Assembly: GCA_964019055.1 (NCBI GenBank)
Contig: OZ025207.1
Location: 23,814,617 to 23,878,616, forward strand
Reading direction: 5' to 3'
Length of the DNA: 64,000 nucleotides
Origin: Anthopleura xanthogrammica
Taxonomy: Eukaryota; Cnidaria; Anthozoa; Actiniaria; Actiniidae
In this document: in pieces, positions 1 to 10,534 of the stretch
Position numbering within the stretch: the stretch's first letter is position 1
How the letters are laid out: the number at the start of each line of letters is the position of its first letter
Made by a program: the position numbers and the translations under genes
Notes under the pieces: model-generated
What the model was told of the DNA's origin: nothing
The model's database searches: none
The model's input: the letters and a program-made list of their open reading frames with translations, nothing else

Positions 1-1474
1 TGAGATCTCCATCAATATTGAATACATGGACACAGCGAGAACAAACATAAGAAACAGCGATCCTACTATTGTCTCTGTTTACTGCTATACCTGCCAAAGT
101 AGGAGATTCAGTGTCCACACCATTCATGGTAAACTGTCCCATTATTCTTATTTCCTGTGGCTTGACATTCATCACTAGTGGACTGTTAGATACATGATTC
201 CCATTCACTCGAACCTCTGCTGTCAGTTGACCAGCTACTTTAGCCATGAATTCAACTTCTATTCTCCCATCAGTCCTCACATCTTTCTCTTCTATTTCCA
301 CGTCATCTTCAGGGCTGATTTGAATGTCTATAACATCACCTGTATTGACACTATTCAGTCCTGTCGAGGTTTTAGTTATCAGTATCAACTTATGTTGTCT
401 TCCAGCTTCTGGCTCACCCTCCACCAGAAAAGTGCTCATCGTATGGTCTGTTTCGGAATATGTCTGTATTTCTCCAAGGCCTTTATTCACTTGTTGCACC
501 AGCTCTTTATTAGGAAAAAAGGCAATTCCTAAGGATTGTGGAATTGGGTTGAACACGAATTTCTCCGAGCACTGTGTCTCTCGAATGTTGATCATTTCAC
601 TTGCAAGTCCTCTTTTCATCACATCCTTCATGTATTCTTTGACTGCTGGAATATGTTGAATTATATTCAAGTTTGTTGTGGCAGTATCCAACTTCTCGTC
701 GATTTGTTTAAGCAGTACTCTTTCCTTTTCTTGTAGTATTTGGATCAGTTTCTTGGTTGTGTCTTTGACTTCTTCTTTGGTATTTTCTCCTTGTTGTTTG
801 ATTTTGTTAGCAATATTTACTTGTTGTTGCTTTTCCTTGTCATCTAATCTTAACTGCTCCAGTACCTGCAGATGCTTTGACAATACAGCTTTCTTGATCG
901 AAGCAAACTTCTCTAACGACATTGTCTTATGATCCTTGTGATCGCCTTTCAAGCATGACACACAAATCGTTACATCACAGTCTTCACAGAATAACTCTAG
1001 CCTGTGATGAGGGTGACTTGTACAAGGATTTTCTCTCGTTATTATGAACTCCATATCTTCTTTCTTCAAATCAGCCAGACGAACGACCTTGTGATCTTTG
1101 ATAAACTCTGAATGGTTCTTCTCGCATTCCTCACACATCGAGCGATCACAGTCAAAACAATACCAAGATGCTGGTGAATGACTGTCAGAAACAGAACAAA
1201 CCTTTTCTCCTTCTACCAACGCCAGACCCTTCAAGATTCTTGAATGTAGTAGACTTGGCTGTAGATCTTCGACGTTGCTTGGTTCTGGTAGAGAAGTTTG
1301 TGATTTGCATCGAACACACTTGAAAACGTTGACTTCGTCGATCAGTTCGGCGTGTCTTTTGATGCAAGGCTTACAAAATGTGTGGAAACATTGTAAGATC
1401 TTGGGTTCAATAAGTTTATCATTACACAAAGAACACTGGACGCCCTTTTTCAGCTCGACAAGGAAAGATTCCAT
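1..1474 (-). CDS. TRIM-NHL protein, copy A (3' end cut by window edge)
   Basis: Open minus-strand frame from the ATG at 1474 to the window edge, about 491 codons with no stop in the stretch I checked. It holds a C3HC4 RING (residues ~14-56), B-box 1 (~93-128), B-box 2 (~151-182), a Gln/Lys/Glu-rich coiled coil (~185-300), a filamin-type repeat (~350-455) and the start of the NHL propeller. The family are cytoplasmic RING E3 ubiquitin ligases; two B-boxes plus filamin plus NHL is the TRIM71/LIN-41-type layout. The MES start is conserved in all complete copies. An in-frame ATG at 1582 would add 36 residues, but sister copies have a stop or no ATG there. Substrate or RNA target is unknown. Confidence 0.93.
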   Translation of the reverse strand, partial: MESFLVELKKGVQCSLCNDKLIEPKILQCFHTFCKPCIKRHAELIDEVNVFKCVRCKSQTSLPEPSNVEDLQPSLLHSRILKGLALVEGEKVCSVSDSHSPASWYCFDCDRSMCEECEKNHSEFIKDHKVVRLADLKKEDMEFIITRENPCTSHPHHRLELFCEDCDVTICVSCLKGDHKDHKTMSLEKFASIKKAVLSKHLQVLEQLRLDDKEKQQQVNIANKIKQQGENTKEEVKDTTKKLIQILQEKERVLLKQIDEKLDTATTNLNIIQHIPAVKEYMKDVMKRGLASEMINIRETQCSEKFVFNPIPQSLGIAFFPNKELVQQVNKGLGEIQTYSETDHTMSTFLVEGEPEAGRQHKLILITKTSTGLNSVNTGDVIDIQISPEDDVEIEEKDVRTDGRIEVEFMAKVAGQLTAEVRVNGNHVSNSPLVMNVKPQEIRIMGQFTMNGVDTESPTLAGIAVNRDNSRIAVSYVCSRCVHVFNIDGDL

Positions 1475-1526
1475 GATTTCTTGAGGGATAGAATTGTCTG
1501 AAGACTTGTGTCTCGCCTGTCGAGCC

Positions 1527-1537
1527 TTTATATTTAG
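1527..1537 (-). promoter_or_regulatory. TATA-like box upstream of TRIM copy A
   Basis: On the minus strand an A/T box reading AAATATAAAGG lies about 53-63 bp upstream of the ATG. Versions of it occur at the same distance in copies B, C, D and G, inside an otherwise diverging upstream region. The promoter role is inferred from position and conservation only. Confidence 0.4.
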
Positions 1538-2238
1538 AGCAGGCGTTCCTGGTTGTACATGGGGAGGATTGGGGCGAAGCATAGGCAGCCCAAGCTGTGT
1601 TTTTACGATGGCCGAGAAGGGCCACTTGGGGTTTAGTTTCTTTTTTCTGCCCGTGCAACCATTTTGTTGAATATGTTTTAATTTCCTTGAAGCTGAACAA
1701 TGCAGATCGTGTTTTATTGGTTGCTCATCTTGCACAGGGTGTCTTTTACGGTATAACTTCGAACTCGTAAACGTTTACTTGAGAAAATACATTGAAGGAG
1801 AAGTCAGAGGCGTAGCGAAGTCTCGATAAGGGGAAGGTAGCTAGAGGGGCCAATTTTCCAATTTTCCCGCCATATCCCATGGCTTATTTGTGGAGCCTTG
1901 TTTACAGTAGTTGTTAGACAAGCTGCGAGATACTGTGTGTAATGCGATTGATTACAATGCCATAGTATATATTATTCCGTGGGAAAATTTAAAACGTAAA
2001 TTTAAATAGAACTGACGCATGAAATTGCCTGGTATCATATAACCGATCTGTGTATGCTATTTCAAAAACGTTGAATACTGAATACTGCATACTGAATAGT
2101 GCATTCCAAGACCGAAATGCATTTTGGGTCATGTAATATTGTCAGTAAAATAAATAATATTTATTTTATTTTTAGTGCATTCCGTCCGAAACAAAATAAT
2201 AGCTACATACATATAGAGAGCCATTCGTTGTATGTTAA
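1538..2238. other. TRIM-unit upstream flank, type I
   Basis: Noncoding DNA homologous to the regions upstream of C (13740-14400) and D (18560-19200). The first ~150 bp is also present in G. It includes the shared motifs around 1740-1800 and 2040-2110. No convincing gene is seen; the short reading frames are not conserved as protein. Confidence 0.6.
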
Positions 2239-2948
2239 GGAGGCTCCCTAGAGTTTACTCTTCCTCCATCGACGTCCAGAGGCAAAGCACCAAGAGTCAC
2301 AAAAACTACTCGCATTTTGTCCATATTTATCAATCATTTCAAACCAGTAGCAACAGAAGCAGCAGCAAATAAAGCTCCGTGAAATCTACCCTTGTGTTTA
2401 GTGTTTAGTGCAATGAGCATGCTTGCACATGCGCAACTACTAAACTTGAAGAATTTTTATTTTGCGTACGTTAATTTTCAAAATTAAATTAACTCAAAAT
2501 TACACGGTGAAATGTTCCCAAACGTATACAGTTTTTTCACAATGTTATAAAAAGGCAACTGACAAAATGCTACTGAAATCCTGACATCAGATTTTTTTTT
2601 AATCCAGGAAAATCGAAATTTCTCAATATCTCACGTTCTGATGTCAAGATTTTTTTAAGCTGCAGTTATATTATAAAAAACCCAACGGGGTTTTATATTA
2701 TGTATTTAGAAGAATATTGACCGTGGAAAATTCGAGTTATTATTTTTTTAATGTTAAAAATAGGCCTTTTTATGACAGGTGCATCGTTGCTATGGTAACA
2801 TTGTACGTGATCATTACTACCACAAACAAATCCTAAACTCATAATCTTTAATATGGTTGGTCTATCAGGCATCCATATGCAGATATGCTTTTGCTATAAA
2901 AGGATTTCTCTTATAGCTCCAAATACCTGTAAACTCTAGGGAGCCTCC
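2239..2948. mobile_element. TTAA-flanked TIR element 1 (non-autonomous)
   Basis: Ends are inverted repeats: GGAGGCTCCCTAGAGTTTA at the left and its complement at 2930-2948. TTAA lies on both sides (2235-2238 and 2949-2952). The corresponding sites upstream of D and C lack the insert. There is no transposase frame. A TTAA target is typical of piggyBac-like and some other DNA elements; the superfamily assignment is inference. Confidence 0.8.
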
Positions 2949-2952
2949 TTAA

Positions 2953-3590
2953 GGTGACTGACTACTTTAGCAAGGAATAATTACAAAATGTTCTTAGAAA
3001 GATATTTTACACAGAATTTAACGCTAATTCCAAAAATGAAAAGAAAAATGGGGTGTCCTGAGCTCGTTTTCGAGATAATGAATTTTGAATATGACCATAT
3101 TGACAAGTTTTCGAAAGAAAAATGGCGGAAATCAAGCTTTGCACACAAAAAATCATAACTCAAATAATAAAAAGGCTCTGGAAGCAATTTTCTCAGGAAA
3201 TGTACCTTGAGCCATATTTGCGAAGATGAACTAAAAATATTTGAAGAAAGTTTTTTAAAAAAGCTAAAAATTCAGCATCGTGTTAACTCAATAAGCTGAA
3301 AATCGTACTCAAACGACAACAAAAAAAATCACATAAAACGCTTTTTTTATAAGTTCTAATAATTACGTTTTTTTCAAACTTTCTCAAAAGATTGATTTTT
3401 ACCTGTTGTTTTAGGAAATTCAAAGAAAAGTATAGAGTCCCGTGCAAAATTCGGGGTTTTTGCCCTGTTGAAGTTCAAAACGTGTATGGTTCCTCAATAA
3501 AATTTTGAAGTTTGTTATGCGGTTTTGAGCGGTTTTTGTGCGCGCGCACATCGTGGGCTCAAATTGAACGTTCAAAAGTAGTCAGTCACC
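2953..3590. mobile_element. TTAA-flanked TIR element 2 (non-autonomous)
   Basis: Starts GGTGACTGACTACTTT and ends with the complement, AAAGTAGTCAGTCACC. It is flanked by TTAA at 2949-2952, shared with the neighbouring element, and at 3591-3594. No transposase is encoded. Its ends differ from those of element 1, so these are two families inserted side by side at one TTAA. Confidence 0.8.
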
Positions 3591-3953
3591 TTAACTTTTT
3601 ATTTCAAATTAATTAATGAGACCCACAATGCCCTTTGGTCTTGGAATGCAATATTCAGTATCACCAGTATTCCGTATTCAACGTTTTTTTAAAAATCGCT
3701 GTATATTTTTAACTCTTTCACTGGATTACGACTGTTTTAGAAGGTTTTTATAATTTGTATCTTACCTGTCAAGTAGTTTGTTGGAATTTTGCGCGTGACC
3801 TGAAATTGTCCCAGACAGCGTGTCACGCAAAGAAATCACCGCGCGATTAAATGATGCTTGCAGGATGGTAGCAAAATATTGGATAAAATATATATAGGTA
3901 TTGGAATCATGCCCTGTTGCGCAATACCAAATTGAAATTAATCATTCAAATTC

Positions 3954-4010
3954 TGATGAATGGATGAATGGGTGAATGGATGAATGAACGAATGAAAGAA
4001 TAAATGAATA
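3954..4010. repeat. GAATGGATGAATG minisatellite in upstream flank
   Basis: Short tandem GAATG/GATGAATG-type repeats, variable in length between units: the homologous tracts are 14759-14865, 19977-20012 and 62955-63002. Confidence 0.8.
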
Positions 4011-4450
4011 GAAAAGTGATTGAGAAGAAGATAACGCTATAACAACCTGGTTCATTAGAAAAGCAAAAGAAACTAATGGAACAATAATTTTCACAATACA
4101 AATTTTATCGTCAAATTTAAAAATAACGATGTTTTAAAAGTGATTATAAAAATTATGCCGTTCGTGTGTTGGAAACTCTTCTGTATTCATTTGATAAACA
4201 AAAGAAAGATAAGGTACCTGTGATGGTAATGTTAAAACTTGGTCAGTTCTACCAACAACGTTAAGCTCTGTCAGCACACCCCTGCACTGAACACTTTAGT
4301 ATTTCTAAGATAATTTGCATCATATCTTGTTAAACGTGGCTTTTTCTATACAAAACAGTTAACAAATAACGAAGAAAAGAAAAGAATATATAAGGATTAC
4401 TCCATTCTTTTCCTTGAGCCTCGTCTTGAATTGCCTTGTGTGTGCATGAT

Positions 4451-5003
4451 CGGGGGGGGGGGGGGGACTCCCATATATAGACGGGCGGGGATGCTCGTCG
4501 GAAATTTGGGTGAATGGATGAAGCACGGGAAGCACGGGTGACGTAGCGGTGAGAGCGCTCGCCTCTCCCAAGGTGACCCGAGTTCGAGTCCCGCCGAGCT
4601 CGGAGTCGTATGTGAGTAGAGTTTCTAGTTGGTTCTCTCCTGTGCTTCGAGGGTTTTTCTCCGGGTTCTCCGGTTTTCCTCCCTCCGTAAAAATGAACTT
4701 CTAAATTCCAATTGGAATAGAAACAGTGGACGAATAGCTACTTCTGTAGAGGAGCCACTGCTAAATCATATTTATTTATTTATTTTGAAAATGACCCATA
4801 AAAGGTACCAAAATTCTTATTTGTAGCTACAACAATCAAAAGTTTCACCCCTAAATGGGCCAAATGACGCTAATTTTACAGCATTTTAGTTAGTTTTTCC
4901 TTTGAACACCCTAAAAGGTACCAAATAACGAAAATAACCCCAAAAGGTACGACGAGCATCCCCGCCACTTCCATATCGTAGTCCTCCCCCCCCCCCCCCC
5001 CCT
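4451..5003. mobile_element. Poly-G/poly-C ended MITE carrying a SINE
   Basis: Begins with a G run (4452-4466) and ends with a C run (to 5002). Inside the runs are inverted GGGGATGCTCG / CGAGCATCCCC blocks. Its interior carries several AAAGGTACC motifs, and a SINE interrupts it. The copy upstream of C (15575-15872) lacks the SINE. No protein is encoded. Confidence 0.65.
4527..4785 (+). mobile_element. tRNA-derived SINE
   Basis: The head resembles a tRNA gene: an A-box-like GTAGCGGTGAGAGCG and a B box GAGTTCGAGTCC. It continues into a body rich in GGTTTTCC and CCAATTGG motifs and an (ATTT)n-like tail. A reverse-oriented relative lies in the BEL gag (29826-30018) and a truncated one at 63094. 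The homologous site at about 15650 is empty. Confidence 0.75.
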
Positions 5004-5684
5004 TAGGGCACTCAACCAGATTATTAAAAGTGGGCTATTGAAGAGGGTCTTCCTCACCTGAATCTACTAATATTCAAAGCATTTTAGCAAAGCATTTTAG
5101 GGATAATCAAGGCAGTTGCCTTCGAAAGATTTAGACTAGACTGACGTAAATATGCTACAAAATCTATGACGAGCAAAAACTAAACCGAGAAGTGTCTTAC
5201 TCCTCATCAACTGTTCTTGATAATGATGATAACAACATGTCATATATCCAGTACGTAAAGCTATCTTAGCATTCCTTGCTTTACTGTGATTCTCAATATT
5301 CTGCGAACTCGGTAGTTGCGAGTTTCTCGTTGGAATTTGTTTTTTGGCTGCCGCCAGTCAGAAACATAAAAGGTACCGACTGATTAGTTTTGATTGACGG
5401 CAGCGAAAAACCAATTTCACAACAAGCCATTGAAATGTCTGAGTTCGTAGAATATTGAGAATCGCAGTAAAGTGAATATATACAGTATACTTGCTAGCAC
5501 AGTCACCTTTCATATACAATCATGTATATTTTTAAGCTTGCAATGAAGCTAAGCACAGTTTTCTCTCCCACTTATGATTCAATCGAAATGTTCTCTGCAA
5601 CAAATTTCATAAACAAATACGAATATCACATCAGCGTCATCATGATTACTGATCATCATCGTTATTGAATTATCAATATTCCGT
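5004..5684. other. 3' flank of TRIM copy B
   Basis: Noncoding. Nearly the same sequence recurs at 63504-64000 and, with differences, at 15873-16355. It holds a 184-bp MITE (annotated separately) and a CAT-rich tract before the stop codon. No AATAAA polyadenylation signal was recognised on the minus strand in the last 100 bases. Confidence 0.6.
5284..5467. mobile_element. 184-bp TA-flanked MITE (Tc1/mariner-like)
   Basis: Terminal inverted repeats of about 29 bp start CTGTGATTCTCAATATTC and differ at two positions. TA dinucleotides flank both ends (5282-5283, 5468-5469). Sister flanks at ~48719 and ~59669 read straight through the empty site. An identically placed copy is at 63769-63952. Confidence 0.85.
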
Positions 5685-7823
5685 CTACTTCACAAACCAC
5701 ACACAAGAACCAGATGTAGTGACCAATATCTGATCATCATCCAACACTGCCATACATACAGGATTCTTGATTTCATCGCATGTCTTGCCTACAAAACGAC
5801 CATCCAGGGTAAATTTCTGAACACGATCATTATCAGCATCACACACGAGTAGATTATGGTTATTATCAATAGCCAGGCCCAATGGTCTACTCAGCTTCCC
5901 ATCAGCAGTGTTGTATCCACCAATTGTCGATATTCTGGTCGGTAGGTTACCTTTCTTCTCAAATACATAAATAACGTGGTTATTACAATCACTGACGTAA
6001 AACAGTCCATCATGTGTTATCACATAAAGTGGATCAAACTTGTCCTTTCTCGTCAAACCAAACTGATATTGATAGTCACCGTCTTTTGTGAAGACTTGAA
6101 CACGATGATTATTACGATCACACACAATGATGTTACCATCGTCATCAACGTGTACTCCACATGGATTAAGAAACTCTCCATTTCTTGTACCTTGCTTACC
6201 AAAGGTTTTTATAAATGTTCCTGTTGCAGTGTTCACTGTACATATTCTATGATTGCTCCAGTCTGTTATGACTAAATCCGTATCATTCAGAAATGCTAAA
6301 CCGACAGGATTATTTAGCTGTCCTTCACTACTACCTTTATTACCATACGTCAACAAGAGATCTCCATTAGGCTTGAATACACGGACAAAGTGAGAATTGG
6401 TATCAGCGACACCGATCCTACTATTATCTCTGTTTACTGCTATACCCGTAAAACGTGATTGAGTAAACACACCTTTCATGTTAAACTGTCCTGTTATTCT
6501 CATTTGCTGTGGCTTTACATTCATCACTAATGGACTGTTAGATTCATGATTCCCATTCACTTGAACCTCTGCTGTCAGTTTACCAGCTACTTTAGCCATG
6601 AATTCAACTTTTATTCTCCCGTCAGTCGCATCTTTCTCTTCTATATCCACGGCATCTTCAGGTCTGATTTGAACGTCTACAACATCACCTGTATTAATAC
6701 TATCTACTCCTGTCGAGGTTTTAGTTTTCAATATCAACTTATGTTGTCTTCCAGCTTCTATCTCACCCTCCACCAGAATAGTGCTCATCGTATGGTCTGT
6801 TTTGTAATACGTTTGTATATCTCCAAGTCCTGTATTCACTTCTTGAACCAGCTCTTGGTTAGGAAAAAAGTTAATTCTTGAGGATAGTGGAATTGCGTTG
6901 AAGATGAATTTCTCCGAGCATTGTGTATCTTGAATGTTGATCATTTCGCTTGCAAGTCCTCTTTCCATCACATTCTTGATGTATTCCTTGACTGCTGGAA
7001 TATGATGAATTATATTCAAGTTAGCTGTGGCTGTGTTCAGCTTCTCGTCGATTTGTCTCACCAGCTCTCTTTCCTTTTCTTGTAGTATTTGGATCAGTTT
7101 CTTAGTTGTGTTCTTCACACCTTCTTTGGCCTTTTTTCCTTGCTCTTTGATAGTGTGGGCAATGTTTTCTTGTTGTTGCTTTGCATTGTCATCTAATCTC
7201 AACTGCTCCAGTACCTGCAGATGCTTTGACAATACAGCTTTCTTGATCGAAACAAACTTATCTAATGATATTGGCTTATGATCCTTGTGATCGTGTATCA
7301 AGCATGTCCTGCAAATCATTACATCACAGTCTTCACAGAATAACTCTAGCCTGTGATGAGGGTGAGTTGTACAAGGATTTTCTCTCGTTATTATGAACTC
7401 GATATCTTCTTTCTTCAAATCAGCCAGACAAACGACCTTGTGATCTTTGATAAACTCTGAATGGTATTTCTTGCATTCCTCACACATCGAGCGATCACAG
7501 TCAAAACAATACCAAGATGCTGGTGAATGACTGTCAGAAACAGAACAAACTTTTTCTCCTTCTACCAACGTCAGACCCTTCAAGATTCTTGAATGTAGTA
7601 GACTTGGCTGTAGATCTTCGACGCTGCGTGGTTCTGGTAGAGAAGTTTGTGATTTGCATCGAATACACTTTAAGACGTTGACTTCGTCGATCAGTTCGGC
7701 GTGTCTTTTGATGCAAGGCTTACAAAATGTGTGGAAACAGGGTAAGATCTTGGGTTCAGTAAGTGTATCATTACACAAAGAACACTGGACGTCCTTCTTC
7801 AGATCGAAAAGGAAAGATTCCAT
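5685..7823 (-). CDS. TRIM-NHL protein, copy B
   Basis: An intronless 712-residue frame. RING C14-C17-C29-H31-C34-C37-C53-C56; B-box 1 at 93-128; B-box 2 at 151-182; coiled coil ~185-300; filamin-type repeat ~350-455; six NHL repeats ~460-712. By family it is a RING E3 ubiquitin ligase whose NHL propeller binds protein or RNA; the target is unknown. The frame stays open upstream to 7931, but only from a GTG codon, so I take the conserved ATG at 7823. An A/T box lies ~55 bp upstream. All eight RING ligands and the B-box ligands are present, so it looks functional. Confidence 0.95.
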   Translation of the reverse strand: MESFLFDLKKDVQCSLCNDTLTEPKILPCFHTFCKPCIKRHAELIDEVNVLKCIRCKSQTSLPEPRSVEDLQPSLLHSRILKGLTLVEGEKVCSVSDSHSPASWYCFDCDRSMCEECKKYHSEFIKDHKVVCLADLKKEDIEFIITRENPCTTHPHHRLELFCEDCDVMICRTCLIHDHKDHKPISLDKFVSIKKAVLSKHLQVLEQLRLDDNAKQQQENIAHTIKEQGKKAKEGVKNTTKKLIQILQEKERELVRQIDEKLNTATANLNIIHHIPAVKEYIKNVMERGLASEMINIQDTQCSEKFIFNAIPLSSRINFFPNQELVQEVNTGLGDIQTYYKTDHTMSTILVEGEIEAGRQHKLILKTKTSTGVDSINTGDVVDVQIRPEDAVDIEEKDATDGRIKVEFMAKVAGKLTAEVQVNGNHESNSPLVMNVKPQQMRITGQFNMKGVFTQSRFTGIAVNRDNSRIGVADTNSHFVRVFKPNGDLLLTYGNKGSSEGQLNNPVGLAFLNDTDLVITDWSNHRICTVNTATGTFIKTFGKQGTRNGEFLNPCGVHVDDDGNIIVCDRNNHRVQVFTKDGDYQYQFGLTRKDKFDPLYVITHDGLFYVSDCNNHVIYVFEKKGNLPTRISTIGGYNTADGKLSRPLGLAIDNNHNLLVCDADNDRVQKFTLDGRFVGKTCDEIKNPVCMAVLDDDQILVTTSGSCVWFVK

Positions 7824-7876
7824 GATTTCTTGAGGGATAGAATTGTCTGAAGACTCGTGTCTCGACTGTCGAGCCT

Positions 7877-7887
7877 GTATATTTAGA
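7877..7887 (-). promoter_or_regulatory. TATA-like box upstream of TRIM copy B
   Basis: Minus-strand AAATATACAGG sits at the same distance from the ATG as the box of copy A. Promoter function is inferred. Confidence 0.35.
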
Positions 7888-8678
7888 GCAGGCGTTCCTG
7901 GTTGTACATGGGGAGGATTGGGGCGAAGCACAGGTAGCCCAAGCTGTGTTTTTACGATGGCCGAGAAGGACCGCTTTGGACTTTAGGACTTGATTTAGTT
8001 TTTTTTTCTGCCAGTGGATCATTTTGTATGTGTTGTTTCAATTTTTGTTGGAGATGAACAACGCATATCGTGTTTTATCTGTTGCTCATCTTGCACAGTG
8101 TGCTGATCAGTTGGACTATTAATGAGATTTCGAACTCGTAAACGCCTACTTGAGCCAATAAATTGAAGGAGAAGTCAGAGGCGTAGGGAAGTCTTGAACA
8201 TAAGTGCAAGTAGTGTGTGTGGGGGGGGGGGGGGGGCTATTTTCAATTTTCCCGCCATATCCACAGGTGATCCCGCTTGAGTTAATGAAATTTCGAGGTG
8301 CAAAACTGTAACTTGTCATATTCAAAGAAAGATTATCATATGAATAGAAATTTAACTTAAAGAAAAAATGAAAAGTTTACAATTTTAAATAAATTTCGGG
8401 ATGGGGAGGGGGTGTGAAGACGGCGCGCTAAGCCGTCTGGGAGAACTGCAGATACAAGCGGCTTCCCTTGAGAACATAAATGCGAATTAACAGTGGAATC
8501 CACAGAGTGGCTCTTACTCCACTGCATTGAGAACATTTTATAGGCTTTATGCTTTAATCTCCAAAAATAAGGAAGCATACACTTGAGACCTTTTAAAGTT
8601 TTGTTCTATTAGAGAAAAGTGCAACTGCACATAATAGACCTCTTAAGCTTGGACTTAATGTTTTTTCATTTCATACCA
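7888..8678. other. Intergenic DNA upstream of TRIM copy B
   Basis: The first ~250 bp is a diverged form of the type I upstream flank. A poly-G run follows at 8221-8236, then sequence with no match elsewhere in the window. No supported gene. Confidence 0.5.
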
Positions 8679-8822
8679 CATTTTATCCCACACCATAGAA
8701 AATACAGCCAATCAGAAAGCAGGAAAGCCGTTGTATATTCGTCGGTATTTCACTCTTCCTTCCCAACATGCACTGCGCGTTGAAACTACCCATTTGTATT
8801 TTCTATGGTGTGGGATAAAATG
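8679..8822. mobile_element. Palindromic MITE
   Basis: Inverted ends of about 27 bp begin CATTTTATCCCACACCATAG and return as the complement at 8796-8822. It encodes no protein and abuts a second palindrome. Confidence 0.7.
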
Positions 8823-8978
8823 GTTATACAATGGTTTCTCGTGGCATACCATGGATATCCCACTCGTCACTTGTATTTTCTTTGTATACAAACTCGCCTA
8901 AAGGCTCGTGTGTATACTAGAAACTACAAGTGACTCGTGTGATATTCCACGGTATGCCACTCGAAACCATTGTATAAC
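8823..8978. mobile_element. Second palindromic MITE, abutting the first
   Basis: Ends GTTATACAATGGTTTC and its complement at 8963-8978; the arms are imperfect over ~65 bp. It directly adjoins the previous palindrome. Confidence 0.65.
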
Positions 8979-9007
8979 TAGTATGTATTTCTTAGAGTAT
9001 ATGAGTA

Positions 9008-9192
9008 CGGGGCTTAAAATAATGGCCAGTCGGTTGCTAGTTCTGATTACCGGCCAATTTAGTCTTAGCTCCGTCATACCTTGTTTCTGGCTCAATGTTA
9101 CTGTTCAAAATGACCAGCAAGGCAAGATTTGACAAACCAAGTTCAATCCAGGCCGGACATTATCTGATGACCGGCTGTTATTTTAAGCCCTG
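9008..9192. mobile_element. Small TIR element
   Basis: Left end CGGGGCTTAAAATAA and right end TTATTTTAAGCCCTG are inverted repeats with one mismatch. AGTA flanks both sides. No coding capacity. Confidence 0.55.
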
Positions 9193-9239
9193 AGTATGCT
9201 TTTCTATTGATTGAAAACTTATTTTTTTATAAATTGTAT

Positions 9240-9520
9240 ATGGAAGGGCAAACCTCTTTCGTCCTTTCTTTCGTTTTGTGTGTTTCATTACTTAATTTCT
9301 TTCTTTGTTTTTTTCTTTCCTCCGCCTTTCTTCGATCCCTCGATCCCTTTTCCCCTCTCCAGCCCAGTCTCTCTTTCTTCCTTTTCCCCTTTCTTCCACT
9401 CTCCCTTCTATCCCATATTCCTTTTTCTGGCCCTTCCATTCATCCCTTTTCTCGTCATTCCTTTTCTCATTTCTTTGTCTGTTCCATTTCTTAGAGACCA
9501 ATCGGGCCTAGTGTGAGGTG
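9240..9520. repeat. Pyrimidine-rich low-complexity tract
   Basis: CTTTC/TTCCC-rich DNA homologous to the tracts near 47380-47520 and, inverted, 58080-58220. It yields long spurious frames on both strands that have no domain features. Confidence 0.6.
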
Positions 9521-9603
9521 GACAACAATCCTTTTCCCCTTGACTTGGCAGATCACTAAGCTAAATTATATTAAGAGAGTAAATGGTTTAAACCCAGGAG
9601 TAG

Positions 9604-9815
9604 TAGTGGAATGAGTAATGTGATCGTCTGGGTGAGTGTAGTCTTGAGAAAGACTGTTATTGGTGGTGACTGACGTTTCGACAACCTGAGCGGAAGTCTT
9701 TTTCACTGTACTCTGAAGATGACTTCCGCTCAGGTTGTCGAAACGTCCGTTACCACCACAAACAATCTTTCTCAAGACTACACTCACCCGGACGATCACA
9801 TTACTCACTCCACTA
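9604..9815. mobile_element. Foldback element with ~90-bp arms
   Basis: The left arm starts TAGTGGAATGAGTAATGTG and its complement ends at 9815; the arms meet near 9710. The matching flanks of copies F and G show no such insert. No protein is encoded. Confidence 0.75.
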
Positions 9816-10382
9816 AATTATTATATTGTCTAAAATAAAATAAAATTTTGAAGTGGTTCTGATTTCTAATATTTTTGATCTATTTTACCAAGTGCAAAAC
9901 TTGGGAAATTTAATAAAAAATATTAAATATATCGGGTTCATAAAGAATTTTTAATGTCAAATACCTTACATGCATGATTCATAACAGATTGGGATAAAAA
10001 TGTCTAGAAAAACAAGTTTGAAAATAGAATAAAATGTTGGTTTTCAACTATTTTTTGGCACTGTTGTTTACAAACCTAGTTAACCTGTTAGAAAAAGAGA
10101 TATGTGGATAATGTGTGGCAAAGTCTGCCCAACATTAAATTGTTGCTTTTGGTTATCAGAGCAAAATTGAATAACAAAATTAATAGAAAAATATAACTTT
10201 TAAAGTATCAATGTTCACAGTGAGGACACACTAACCAGGACCACTTGAAAAAGACTTACCAATCAGATATCACCTTAAGACCATGATGTTTTTACAAAAA
10301 CTATCTGGCACAAATAGCTTTAAGAATTTGAAACTGGAATTTTTAAAAAGTTTTGGTCTAAAATTTACTATATATGCATTAT

Positions 10383-10534
10383 ATTGCACCATCACGTGAC
10401 AGCAGCCATCACAGAAGGCAGGAACAATAGAGTCTTTCCCCCTGGGAAACTGAATTCTTTCTCATGTAAATCATATTAGACCAGATCCAATTGTTCCTGC
10501 CTCCTGTCATGGCTGCCATAATGTGATGGTGCAA
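10383..10534. mobile_element. Foldback element
   Basis: Inverted arms of about 45 bp run from ATTGCACCATCACGTGACAG to its near-complement ending GTGATGGTGCAAT. They flank a ~60-bp centre. Noncoding. Confidence 0.7.

Noticed and set aside
4527..4600. tRNA gene
   Set aside because: A and B boxes are present but the sequence runs into a SINE body and tail; no complete cloverleaf or acceptor pairing. The same holds for 29938-30018.
7824..7931. N-terminal extension of copy B
   Set aside because: It depends on a GTG start; in C and G the same region has an in-frame TAG. Extensions of D and F need TTG.
9207..9516. Overlapping ~100-residue frames on both strands
   Set aside because: Pyrimidine-rich low complexity; composition only (Phe/Ser/Leu or Lys/Arg/Glu), no conservation as protein.
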